From the NCBI RefSeq assembly GCF_012926615.1, contig NZ_JABBNU010000002.1, forward strand, positions 434,001 to 498,000: DNA of 64,000 nucleotides. The letters run 5' to 3'. Every line of letters begins with the position of its first letter. Position 1 is the stretch's first letter. The position numbers and the translations under genes are program-made. This document shows, one piece after another, positions 14,119 through 21,917 of the stretch. The notes beneath the pieces are model-generated. The model was not told where the DNA came from, did no database searches, and saw only the letters and a list, made by a program, of their open reading frames with translations. The stretch is from Marinigracilibium pacificum (GTDB taxonomy: Bacteria > Bacteroidota > Bacteroidia > Cytophagales > Cyclobacteriaceae).

Positions 14119-15339
14119 TCAGGTGTCACAGGTCACATCATCCCAATCCTGATCCATGTAGTTGACCAGCCAGTTTAAAGCATATTGTCTTTCATAAACT
14201 ACTGCGGGGTGAACTTCAGTTAATTCACTGCCGGCTAATCTGGAATTTACACACGCCCAGTTAAGTCTGAAGTATAGATCCGTTGCATCTAAAATTTCTT
14301 TGACACTCCTTATTTTATGATCCTTATTAATGAAAGTATTGGGGTCTGTTTGAGGTTTAATCGGGTAATTATCTTGCGGAATATCATTTAAGTTGACCAA
14401 ATCACTGGCAGAACCCAGGTCATCAACAATACCTAATGCCCAGCAGAGTACCCAGATCCCTTCGCACCTCCATGACATTCTGTTTTTAAGATTTTCTGTT
14501 GGGTTTTGAAGGAAATCATTTTCATCCGGAGTTAAATACTTTTCTAAATTGTATTTAGTAATGGAATTTAATGCTTCTTCTCCAGATATGGTACTGAAAG
14601 CTACCAGGTTTGTAATTGCCAGCATGACTACTCTCGAAGCAATTTCTTCGGAAGTACGAATGTTAACTTCTTGCTCCGATTCAATTACAGGAAGATGATC
14701 AATTGTTTTTATACCCAGGCTCTTTACAAATTCAATATTTCTCTTTTTTCTTTCTATTTGATCTGGAAATAACTGAACTTTTTCCCGTTCATCCATATCA
14801 ATAGTGAGTTTAGAAGATTCAAAAATTTCAGAATTACCATTCACGTCAATAAGCAGCTTTAAGTCTTTATCAAGGAAATGAGGAAACTTGCCTCTGCCAA
14901 TAAATTGACCTTCCTGGCAAAAAAGCATACAATCCTTTTCCTGAACTATTTGTTTGACTGAGTTTAAGAGTTCTGGAGATGTTGAACTGTCACATAATAC
15001 AGCTGTTTCAGTTGTAAAACTATCTATCAGCAGATTCATGCCACTTTTTCCTTCAACAGATGCACCAGGAATTTGAGAGATGAAACCTTTTATTCCGATT
15101 AGATTTGCTGCTAATGCTGATTTATCTTCTTCAAGGCTGACATTATTATTTCTGGACCGTGATGAAATCTGGAAGTTAGTCTTACCTTTTAGAAAGCCGT
15201 TTTTCTTATGAAATTTGATGATTTTATTTTCTCCTTGTTCTTCAATATTGATTTTCGGATTATTGAAGTTTTTATTTATTAGTTCAATGAGCCGATCATC
15301 TAACTTTTGACTAGAGTAAATTGTGCAAAGATTTTGCAT
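14119..15339 (-). CDS. DUF4272 domain protein
   Basis: 406 residues. The C-terminal half carries the DUF4272 signature: IRTSEEIASRVVMLAITNLV, then E-rich linkers, NRMSWRCEGIWVLCWALGIV (W-x-x-E-G and W-A-L-G), LGSASDLVNLND and YFRLNWACVNSRL. The N-terminal 200 residues form a separate domain (MQNLCTIYSSQKLDDRLIEL, with LLIDSFTTETAVLCDS) seen in longer family members. The molecular function is unknown. It ends in EVHPAVVYERQYALNWLVNY, a motif conserved in the family. An intrinsic terminator follows; the small monooxygenase-like gene lies 31 bp upstream, so the two may share a transcript. Confidence 0.8.
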   Translation of the reverse strand: MQNLCTIYSSQKLDDRLIELINKNFNNPKINIEEQGENKIIKFHKKNGFLKGKTNFQISSRSRNNNVSLEEDKSALAANLIGIKGFISQIPGASVEGKSGMNLLIDSFTTETAVLCDSSTSPELLNSVKQIVQEKDCMLFCQEGQFIGRGKFPHFLDKDLKLLIDVNGNSEIFESSKLTIDMDEREKVQLFPDQIERKKRNIEFVKSLGIKTIDHLPVIESEQEVNIRTSEEIASRVVMLAITNLVAFSTISGEEALNSITKYNLEKYLTPDENDFLQNPTENLKNRMSWRCEGIWVLCWALGIVDDLGSASDLVNLNDIPQDNYPIKPQTDPNTFINKDHKIRSVKEILDATDLYFRLNWACVNSRLAGSELTEVHPAVVYERQYALNWLVNYMDQDWDDVTCDT

Positions 15340-15370
15340 AGTTGATCTTGATCTTTTTATCAGTTAGAAA

Positions 15371-15688
15371 TTATTTAATACCCATTCCACCAATTACCTC
15401 TAATTCCTGGCCTTTGGTTGGTTGTCCTTCTAGTAGGGGCATAGCCTTCATGATCAGGTTTCTGACATTATCATCTTTAAGTGAATTGTCATGATCTTCC
15501 TTGGTATCCCATACTTCCGTAATATGGACATCATCAGTGTTTTGCTGATTATCTTTACTAATTAAATATATGTGACATCCTTTAGCTTTGGCAACTAGTT
15601 GTGAAGCTTCAATAAGAATCGATGCGAGTTCTTCAGAATGTCCTTTTTTAGCGGTTAATTTTCCATTCAATAAATACATAGTATCCAA
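15371..15688 (-). CDS. Antibiotic biosynthesis monooxygenase (ABM) family protein
   Basis: 105 residues, the normal length of a single ABM ferredoxin-like domain. It shows LLNGKLTAKKGHSEELASIL, ASQLVAKAKGCHIYLISKDN and VHITEVWDTKEDHDNSLKDD, in the order of YgiN/quinol-monooxygenase-like proteins, which act without cofactors on small aromatic or quinol substrates. The substrate here cannot be named. It precedes the DUF4272 gene by 31 bp. Confidence 0.8.
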   Translation of the reverse strand: MDTMYLLNGKLTAKKGHSEELASILIEASQLVAKAKGCHIYLISKDNQQNTDDVHITEVWDTKEDHDNSLKDDNVRNLIMKAMPLLEGQPTKGQELEVIGGMGIK

Positions 15689-15767
15689 AATACTAATTTT
15701 TAATTAATTGAAAATTTCACAACCGGATAAAGGTTATTTCTTAAGGCAAAGGGAACATGTTTTTTGA

Positions 15768-16982
15768 TTATTTTTTTATTGACATTTTATCAATTTCGGT
15801 ATTAAAAATCAATGAAATTGAATGTGACCTCAAGTTTGTTGAACGATGAAAATAATAGTATCGAAAAGTATAGGTTGTGAATTTCTTTTTGTCAATACTT
15901 ACCTTGTTTGTTCTCAATTTTAGTCCTGTTCCGGCGCCAAATGTATTGAATTTTGAAAGGTCATAGTCTGAAGTGTAAAATTCTTCTTCTCCGGAGTGGA
16001 TAGCATAAGGAGCAAAATACCTGGAACCACTTTGATGATACAGCCTTATATTACCTAGAATTGATATAAAGGGAGATATTTTTATAATAGTTTCATTTTC
16101 GAAGGCAAAAGCCGTTATTCCGAAATTATCATTATATAGATCGATCGTATTTTTAGTTATCGTTTTTCCTCCAAGGAAAGCATTAAGCTTTATAGCCAGA
16201 GCTTCTTTGATTCTTTTAGTAGGTAGCCTTTCAACAACCACAGAATTATCCGTTAAATAAACCCTGTGGAAAGGGGTTGAAAGCAACCCGCTTTGATATG
16301 ATATTTCAGGATAAATACCTAATACAACTCGTTTATTGACTACCTGATCAAGACCCATTCGGAAATTGATTGAATGTCTTCTATAAATATCAAACCAGGC
16401 GGTATCTCTCAGTTCTTTTGGGTATATCAGTGTAGTTGGTTTGTAAAAGTTGCCAACTCTTTTACGCCATCTCAGGTCATCGTTTAAATATTGAACATTA
16501 ATGTTTCCATTTCTTAAACCGTCTTTACTTGATTTAGAAACGCCAGCTTGAAATTGCAGAGAAAGGTAATCACTTTCGAGAGAGGCCCCGGTACCAATTG
16601 AAACAGCTACTTTGTTCTCAAAATTTCTTACATAATTCACATTAACATAAGACCTGAAGTCGTTTAATGAAGCTGATGAAGCAACAAAATCTATTTTGTC
16701 AGTTGAAGCAGATGTAATAATATCAGCACCGGCTTTAATACCAATTTCGTGATTCTTTTTAGTCTTTTTGATCATGGCAGATGGACCATAAACAGTAAGC
16801 TTTTCAGTGCCAACTCCACCCGTTACTGCCGAATTATTGCCATCTTGAGTATAATGATTATATACTACTTCAATTTCAGTTTTATTAATATTCTCTGTAT
16901 TGGTACTATCTTTTTGGGTCTGAGCTTTGGTCCAATAGTTAAAAAATGCCAGTGTCCCGATTAAAAGGTATTTTTTTCTCAT
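15768..16982 (-). CDS. DUF3570 outer-membrane protein
   Basis: 404 residues with a signal peptide (LLIGTLAFFNYWTKAQ). The mature protein is rich in alternating beta-strands and aromatic ends (VDFVASSASLNDFRSYVNVN, SYQSGLLSTPFHRVYLTDNS, FTTYTFRYYYFHRSTNL) and matches DUF3570, a predicted beta-barrel. The opening KTEIEVVYNHYTQDGNNSAV is typical. It closes the operon thioredoxin-like, ApbE, DUF4266, DUF3570 (18524 down to 15768), a recurrent arrangement that suggests a flavin- or redox-linked envelope system. It follows the DUF4266 gene by 6 bp. Confidence 0.88.
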   Translation of the reverse strand: MRKKYLLIGTLAFFNYWTKAQTQKDSTNTENINKTEIEVVYNHYTQDGNNSAVTGGVGTEKLTVYGPSAMIKKTKKNHEIGIKAGADIITSASTDKIDFVASSASLNDFRSYVNVNYVRNFENKVAVSIGTGASLESDYLSLQFQAGVSKSSKDGLRNGNINVQYLNDDLRWRKRVGNFYKPTTLIYPKELRDTAWFDIYRRHSINFRMGLDQVVNKRVVLGIYPEISYQSGLLSTPFHRVYLTDNSVVVERLPTKRIKEALAIKLNAFLGGKTITKNTIDLYNDNFGITAFAFENETIIKISPFISILGNIRLYHQSGSRYFAPYAIHSGEEEFYTSDYDLSKFNTFGAGTGLKLRTNKVSIDKKKFTTYTFRYYYFHRSTNLRSHSISLIFNTEIDKMSIKK

Positions 16983-16988
16983 TGTATA

Positions 16989-17204
16989 TTAATTACATCC
17001 ACATCCGCCACTTCCTTTAGTAGAGCCGGCTGGTGTGGCGCCTTCACGAATAGAGTGAACATATTTTTGAAAATTATCGCCTGAATCGGACCCCATTTGC
17101 ATATCCGGGTCATTGATATAGATTTGTTCATAAGGCTTTACAGATACGCACGACTGCAACCACAGTAATGATATCACAAAAAATAGTAGCCGTTTAACTT
17201 TCAT
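16989..17204 (-). CDS. DUF4266 small lipoprotein with C-terminal GCGC
   Basis: 71 residues. A lipoprotein signal (LLFFVISLLWLQSC) places the acyl-Cys at residue 19. The mature 52 residues, VSVKPYEQIYINDPDMQMGS, continue into IREGATPAGSTKGSGGCGCN, the conserved end of DUF4266. The terminal Cys-Gly-Cys could be a redox pair or a modification site. The gene overlaps the ApbE gene by 11 bp. ApbE attaches FMN to Ser/Thr in D-x-x-T/S-x-A-T/S motifs; none is seen in this peptide, though SGDNFQ and GATPAGST are serine/threonine-rich. Confidence 0.85.
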   Translation of the reverse strand: MKVKRLLFFVISLLWLQSCVSVKPYEQIYINDPDMQMGSDSGDNFQKYVHSIREGATPAGSTKGSGGCGCN

Positions 17205-18111
17205 AATTCAGGTCTTTCGAAAAATGAACATTATTGTTTTCGTCGATAAAGATAGCATGTGTCATTGGAAGTTGGTCAATAAATTTGATTCCTTTATCCA
17301 CACCCATGACATAGGCTGCTGTTGCTAAGGCATCTGAGAGTTCTGCTCCGGGAGAAAAAACAGTGACACTTTTGATCCCTGAAAGAGGTTTACCACTCAG
17401 CGGATCAATGTTATGTGAATATCTCTTGCCTTCGTGTATAAAATGTTGTTCGTAATCGCCTGAAGTTGCAACAGAGGTATCTTGCACCGGAATATAAAAA
17501 AGCATCTCCTTTGGATTATCCGGATTTGCAATTCCAATTCTCCAGTCACTATTGTCTGCTCTGTTGCCAAAGCAACTAAGATCACCACTTGCGTTAATAT
17601 AACCAGCCTTAACCCCATTTTTTAGCCAAAGTTTCTTCACCATATCTGAAGCATATCCTTTACCTATGGCATTAAAGCTTATTTTCATGTTTTCAGTTGA
17701 AAGGTTAATTGCCCCGTCATTTAGCTTTATTTTTTTATATCCAACTGAGGATAGTGCCTGGGTAATACTTCTGTTTGAAGGAAATGCTACTTCGCCATTA
17801 TTAAATGAGTAGAGATCTTTTAAAGGACTTACAGTAATGTCAAAACTTCCTTTGGTAAGTAATGATATTGCAAGACTTCTTTCAATAAGATTATAGCACT
17901 CTTCGTCAATTACTAAAGGACTTTCATAATCGTGATTATTTATTCTGGCTGTTTCAGAGTCTTCATTGTACTCAGAAAGCAGTTTTTCAATCCGTAAAAT
18001 CTCTTCAATACCCTCTAACAGGTATTTATTTGCTCTTTTCTCACTGCTTTCAACAACAGTAAGCTCAAAAGCCGTTCCCATTAATTTCTTACGAATCGAA
18101 TACTCTTTCAT
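17194..18111 (-). CDS. apbE: FAD:protein FMN transferase (ApbE family)
   Basis: 305 residues. ApbE motifs are clear: MGTAFELTVVESSE at the start, FNAIGKGYASDMV, NASGDLSCFG, VATSGDYEQHFIHEGKRYSH followed by NIDPLSGKPL, and the closing SDALATAAYVMG. The enzyme transfers FMN from FAD onto extracytoplasmic proteins. No signal peptide is evident; secreted homologues often carry a lipobox. It overlaps the thioredoxin-like gene by 4 bp and the DUF4266 gene by 11 bp. The flavinylated partner is not obvious within the operon. Confidence 0.92.
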   Translation of the reverse strand: MKEYSIRKKLMGTAFELTVVESSEKRANKYLLEGIEEILRIEKLLSEYNEDSETARINNHDYESPLVIDEECYNLIERSLAISLLTKGSFDITVSPLKDLYSFNNGEVAFPSNRSITQALSSVGYKKIKLNDGAINLSTENMKISFNAIGKGYASDMVKKLWLKNGVKAGYINASGDLSCFGNRADNSDWRIGIANPDNPKEMLFYIPVQDTSVATSGDYEQHFIHEGKRYSHNIDPLSGKPLSGIKSVTVFSPGAELSDALATAAYVMGVDKGIKFIDQLPMTHAIFIDENNNVHFSKDLNYES

Positions 18112-18524
18112 TGCAATACCTTCAAATGAGATGAGATTTCACTTGTAAATTCCTCTACCGATTTTCCTAATGGAATTAACTTGATCACTTTACCGGTACT
18201 TTCATTTACAAGAAGCATTGTTGGAAATGCCCCGTCAAATGCATATTTATCTGCAATCTCCGAATTGTATTGTTTTGTTTCTTTGGGTAGTTTCTTTCGT
18301 TGTGGAAAATCTATTATTTCCATGTTGATATTATTCCTTGAAAGAAAGGTTTCAAAAACAGGGTTATCAAGAATGTCTCTTTTGATGACAATGCAATCTG
18401 CACACCAGTCTGATCCGGAAAAGTAAATTATTGAAAGATCATTTTTTGGATCACTTTCTAACTCTACTGCCTCTAATGCAGGCATAAATATCAGGGTAAT
18501 GTATAGGCAAATAGTATAAATCAC
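18108..18524 (-). CDS. Secreted thioredoxin-family protein
   Basis: 138 residues. A hydrophobic start (ICLYITLIFMPALEA) acts as a signal peptide. The thioredoxin core shows IIYFSGSDWCADCIVIKRDI with the CADC active site and the cis-proline segment FDGAFPTMLLVNESTGK. A WCADC site is typical of the thioredoxin_7/DUF255-like group. It is the first gene of the thioredoxin, ApbE, DUF4266, DUF3570 operon and overlaps ApbE by 4 bp (ATGA). Its role could be to keep cysteines of the DUF4266 lipoprotein (GCGC) reduced, which is inference. Confidence 0.88.
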   Translation of the reverse strand: MIYTICLYITLIFMPALEAVELESDPKNDLSIIYFSGSDWCADCIVIKRDILDNPVFETFLSRNNINMEIIDFPQRKKLPKETKQYNSEIADKYAFDGAFPTMLLVNESTGKVIKLIPLGKSVEEFTSEISSHLKVLQ

Positions 18525-18563
18525 AGTTGAGTCCTTTTATTATTCTATAATCAATGGTCTAAA

Positions 18564-18587
18564 ATTACCAACACTGATTTTGGTAAT
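18564..18587. promoter_or_regulatory. Operator-like inverted repeat upstream of the thioredoxin/ApbE operon
   Basis: ATTACCAA (18564-18571) and TTGGTAAT (18580-18587) are a perfect 8-bp inverted repeat with an 8-base spacer. It lies 40-63 bp upstream of the operon's first start codon, a position suited to repressor or activator binding. Confidence 0.45.
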
Positions 18588-18777
18588 CAATCGAATTATT
18601 AGATTTTAATAATTTAATAACACAAGGGGTCTGACTCCAATTAGGGTAATGTTGCTCTTACTATTTAGACTTAACGAAGGTATCAATAAAATTAGTGTGT
18701 AGAAGTTAAGATTCTTAATAGAATTACAAAGTGAAATTTAATATGATTAACAAGTAGGTAAAATCAACGATGTGATA

Positions 18778-18806
18778 AAAAAAACGCCCGATTCAGGCGT
18801 TTTTTT
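18778..18806 (-). terminator. Intrinsic terminator of the SPFH/zinc-ribbon operon
   Basis: AAAAACGCC-cgattca-GGCGTTTTTTT. The GC-rich stem is flanked by A and T runs on both sides, so it can work in both directions. It lies 20 bp after the stop at 18827. Confidence 0.9.
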
Positions 18807-18826
18807 AATGGTAGTATTATAGGTTT

Positions 18827-19930
18827 CTATTTTAAGAAGAAGAAAATTGTTCCTATGATTATCAATCCAAGAATTACAGCCATTACGATTTTAATCCAGC
18901 TGTAAGGTCTTTCTCCCTGAACTTCACCTGTTCGTGCATTGACCAAAAACTGGTATAGTTTGTCTTTGAATTTAAAAGCACTAACATAAACCGGTAGATG
19001 AATATGTTTAAAAGTGATGTCATTGTAAATGGAATTAAGAGAAAGAATTCTCTGTGTATCTCCACCAATATCCCTTTGCACTAAAATTTTTATTTGTTCA
19101 TCAGCCTTTTCTTTGGCTCTTTCAAATCCATGACTTAGTTCCGTATTGTGTTTCTCGGTGATAAATCCACTAACATACTTTTTATCGAATGGAGTCAGGT
19201 TTTGTAAATCCCATGGCTCCAGATTATCGATATACTTTTCAGGTAGTGACTTGGTAGAAACTGTCAGAATATCATCAAAAAACTTGCTTACCGTACCACT
19301 TGCCGGATACCATCTGATTTTTTGAACTCTTCTGGTTTTGGTAACTGTCTGACCATTTTCAGTGGTAGTGTAGCTTTCGTTTACATAATAATACTCACCT
19401 CGCTGGCCTACATATTGTGTTACAGTGTCCGCATCAAAAGTTCTATATGGAACGTAAACTCCTTTGAAATGGTCAAAACTAAGAACTGCTTTTTTCAAAT
19501 CACCTGGCGCAAACCATAAGCCATCGATCCATTTTTTGAATTCAGATTTTGCTTGTTGCTTATCTAATTTAAATGGAAGAATTGACTGCGGTATTACCAC
19601 TTCTTCTTCATGTACATGGTCAAGAATTAATGGTGTAGAGCAATACGGACAGAAAGCTGAAGTTATATTAGGCTCCAAAGTAGATGAAGCTCCACAACTT
19701 TCACACTTCACAAAGCTCTCTATAGTTGTAGGCTCTGAACTAGATTTACTTTCCAGAACTGCATAATAGTCTTGCTCTATTATTTCATCTTCAATCTGAG
19801 GAATCTCATTTTCGGTACCACAGTATTCACAATGTAAATTTTGTGTTCCCGGTTTATATTTTAATTCCGCACCACACCCTGTACAAGCAAAGGAGTCAAC
19901 TAGTAATTCATTTACTTCAATATTTTCCAT
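18827..19930 (-). CDS. Zinc-ribbon protein with C-terminal membrane anchor
   Basis: 367 residues. Two zinc ribbons open the protein: FACTGCGAELKY with LHCEYCGTENEI, and VKCESCGASSTL with FCPYCSTPLILDHV. The middle, PFKLDKQQAKSEFKKWIDGL to YVPYRTFDADTVTQY, matches proteins often annotated as primosomal-helicase-like or TFIIB-type zinc-ribbon but without helicase motifs. A single transmembrane helix closes the chain (IKIVMAVILGLIIIGTIFFF). It begins inside the stop codon of the SPFH gene (TAATG), which means strict co-translation. Such pairs are found in many bacteria and probably act together at the membrane. Confidence 0.8.
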   Translation of the reverse strand: MENIEVNELLVDSFACTGCGAELKYKPGTQNLHCEYCGTENEIPQIEDEIIEQDYYAVLESKSSSEPTTIESFVKCESCGASSTLEPNITSAFCPYCSTPLILDHVHEEEVVIPQSILPFKLDKQQAKSEFKKWIDGLWFAPGDLKKAVLSFDHFKGVYVPYRTFDADTVTQYVGQRGEYYYVNESYTTTENGQTVTKTRRVQKIRWYPASGTVSKFFDDILTVSTKSLPEKYIDNLEPWDLQNLTPFDKKYVSGFITEKHNTELSHGFERAKEKADEQIKILVQRDIGGDTQRILSLNSIYNDITFKHIHLPVYVSAFKFKDKLYQFLVNARTGEVQGERPYSWIKIVMAVILGLIIIGTIFFFLK

Positions 19931-21048
19931 TATTGTCCTGGTATTGGTGGAGGAACACTTCCAAATATATTGTCAAGCTCAGATAAGGTGTTTGCAGCAG
20001 CCCAGTTAGCCATGCCTTCTCTCCATACCAGAGTTTCTCTTGTGAATTGATTTTGAGAAGCCATCTGCTTCAAGGTGTTCATATCATAAGGACCTGCCTG
20101 CTGACCATTGATCACAACATGAAATGTTAATGCTGGTGGTATCGGTGGAGGAGTTGCCTGTGATGGTTGCTGTTGCTGTGCTTGTGGTTGCTGACCTTGA
20201 GAAAAGGCATTTCCCATTTGGTTAGCCATTGCAAAGCCCATACCCATTCCCATGCCTGCTCCAGCTGTTCCACTAGGGTTTTCTGCTGCTTTTTCCATTG
20301 CCTTTGCAGCCTTCATTTGAGCCAGTTTATTTAGGTCAATGGCGTTTAAGCGGCTAAGCTCGAAGATCTCTTTCTTGATCTCCTCAGGCATAGACACGTT
20401 TTCGACCAGGAACTTTGTAATTTTGATTCCATACTCAGCAAAATCTGGTCCTATTGCTTCAGCAATAAATTCTGAAAGTTCATTCAGGTTACTGGCAAAA
20501 GCTTCAACAGGGAATTCTGCCTCACCTGCAGCATCAGTAAACCTGGTTACAATAAGACTTTTTAACTGCTCAGCAATTTCTTCAGTCGTGAAATGTCCGT
20601 CAGTACCTACAATCTCTCTTAAGAATACTTTTGGATCATCTACTTTAAGAACGTATGTTCCAAATGCTCTGATTTCAAACATTCCAAAGCGATTGTCGCT
20701 TAGTGTTATCGGGTTTTTAGTGCCCCATTTTTGAGCAGTAATATTTCTTGTGCTTACAAAATATACCTCAGCTTTAAACGGACTGTTAAACCCGTATTTC
20801 CAACCTTTTAATGTAGAAAGGATTGGTAGGTTTTCTGTATTTAATGTATACATGCCCGGTTCAAAAATGTCGGCAATCTGGCCTTCATTTACGAATACAG
20901 CCATCTGACCTTCTCTTACAGTAAGCTTAGCACCGTTTTTTATTTCGTTTTGATGTCTTTCAAAGCGGTAAACTAATGTGTCGTTTGAGCTATCGGTCCA
21001 TTCAATAATGTCGATGAACTCATTACGTAGCTTATCAAATATTCCCAT
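19930..21048 (-). CDS. SPFH-domain protein with C-terminal GYF_2 domain
   Basis: 372 residues. The SPFH (virion-core-like, YdjI type) part covers about 20-250: WTDSSNDTLVYRFERHQNEI, TVREGQMAVFVNEGQIADIF, PGMYTLNTENLPILSTLKGW and FRIRAFG-like FEIRAFGTYVLKVDDPKVFL. A low-complexity Gly/Met/Gln segment (AGAGMGMGMGFAMANQMGNA, then QQPQAQQQQPSQATPPPIPP) links to a GYF_2 domain, LTFHVVINGQQAGPYDMNTL through REGMANWAAANTLSEL. GYF_2 binds proline-rich peptides, and the protein has its own PPPIPP segments. It is coupled to the zinc-ribbon gene downstream. Confidence 0.9.
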   Translation of the reverse strand: MGIFDKLRNEFIDIIEWTDSSNDTLVYRFERHQNEIKNGAKLTVREGQMAVFVNEGQIADIFEPGMYTLNTENLPILSTLKGWKYGFNSPFKAEVYFVSTRNITAQKWGTKNPITLSDNRFGMFEIRAFGTYVLKVDDPKVFLREIVGTDGHFTTEEIAEQLKSLIVTRFTDAAGEAEFPVEAFASNLNELSEFIAEAIGPDFAEYGIKITKFLVENVSMPEEIKKEIFELSRLNAIDLNKLAQMKAAKAMEKAAENPSGTAGAGMGMGMGFAMANQMGNAFSQGQQPQAQQQQPSQATPPPIPPALTFHVVINGQQAGPYDMNTLKQMASQNQFTRETLVWREGMANWAAANTLSELDNIFGSVPPPIPGQ

Positions 21049-21234
21049 GATTGTATATTAAAAGGTTGTTTCAGTAATCGTTGTTATAAAAAATGTTAGT
21101 TGAATCTTACTCTTATCAAAAAAATAGCCAAAAAGTAAATCCGGCCCACAAAATAATAATTTATTGGTGTTTAACACATTTATTAATTCAGATTTCCTTA
21201 CTCATCAATAAAATAGTGTTGATCAAGAATATTA

Positions 21235-21879
21235 TTATTTTTTCCGTCCCTGGTATTTGTCATGCAGGCCTACTCCATTCATGATCATTTCTTCACATTT
21301 TTCTATTCTTGAAATTCTGGTTTTAGATTGTTTTGGCTGGGAGAAAAATAAAATGTATCCTCGTTGCCTGCCAGGAGTTAGTGAATCAAATGCAGATTTT
21401 AGCATTGGATCTTCCTCAAATTTTTGAGATAATTCCTCAGGAATCGGCTCGGGTTCTTTTTTGAAATTGACTTTTAATCCGGCTTTTTCAACTTCAATTG
21501 CCTCGAAAATATAGGCCTTGATATCAGATTCAATTTTCGTAACCTGATCAGGACTGGTGAATTTAAGCAACCTGAATGCTTGAGAATTTTTGCCGGGCTT
21601 GTCAAGGAGGTTCTTTGAATCTGCCAATAATGAACCTTTCATGAAACTTATCGAACAAAATTCCTTGAATGCACTCAGCAAAATAACATTGGTTCCATGG
21701 TATGTGTAGCAAGGAACACCCCACTTACATTCTTCTGTAAGTCCGCTTTCAAGAAGTATTGTCCGTAGCAGTTCAAGTTCTTTGGTCCACTTATGAACTT
21801 TACAATCTGGTGTACCACCCAGAGAACACCTTCCGCAACCTTCAACAAAATAGTTTTCAACAGAAGTATTCATTTCCAT
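21235..21879 (-). CDS. DUF1801/YdeI (OmpD-associated) family protein
   Basis: 214 residues. The first 120 residues are a DUF1801-like domain (WTKELELLRTILLESGLTEE, CKWGVPCYTYHGTNVILLSA, FKEFCSISFMKGSLL). The C-terminal part, PIPEELSQKFEEDPMLKSAF to SLTPGRQRGYILFFSQPKQS, TRISRIEKCEEMIMNGVGLH, is the YdeI/OmdA bacteriocin-protection domain. The N-terminus has a CxxC-like pair in FVEGCGRCSLGGTPDCKVH, also usual. The family is cytoplasmic and of uncertain role. It is monocistronic. Confidence 0.88.
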   Translation of the reverse strand: MEMNTSVENYFVEGCGRCSLGGTPDCKVHKWTKELELLRTILLESGLTEECKWGVPCYTYHGTNVILLSAFKEFCSISFMKGSLLADSKNLLDKPGKNSQAFRLLKFTSPDQVTKIESDIKAYIFEAIEVEKAGLKVNFKKEPEPIPEELSQKFEEDPMLKSAFDSLTPGRQRGYILFFSQPKQSKTRISRIEKCEEMIMNGVGLHDKYQGRKK

Positions 21880-21917
21880 AGATATTAATTTAGGTTAATT
21901 CACTCTTTAGTAAATGA

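Larger units (their letters stand above)
18525..18826. other. 302-bp intergenic region with operator-like repeat and terminator
   Basis: This region lies upstream of the thioredoxin/ApbE operon and downstream of the zinc-ribbon gene. It holds the inverted repeat at 18564-18587 and the terminator at 18778-18806. The remaining A/T-rich sequence has no ORF and no recognisable RNA. Confidence 0.6.

Noticed and set aside
18600-18660. tRNA-like or riboswitch-like sequence around GGGGTCTGACTCC
   Set aside because: No cloverleaf, conserved arms or known aptamer core could be assembled.
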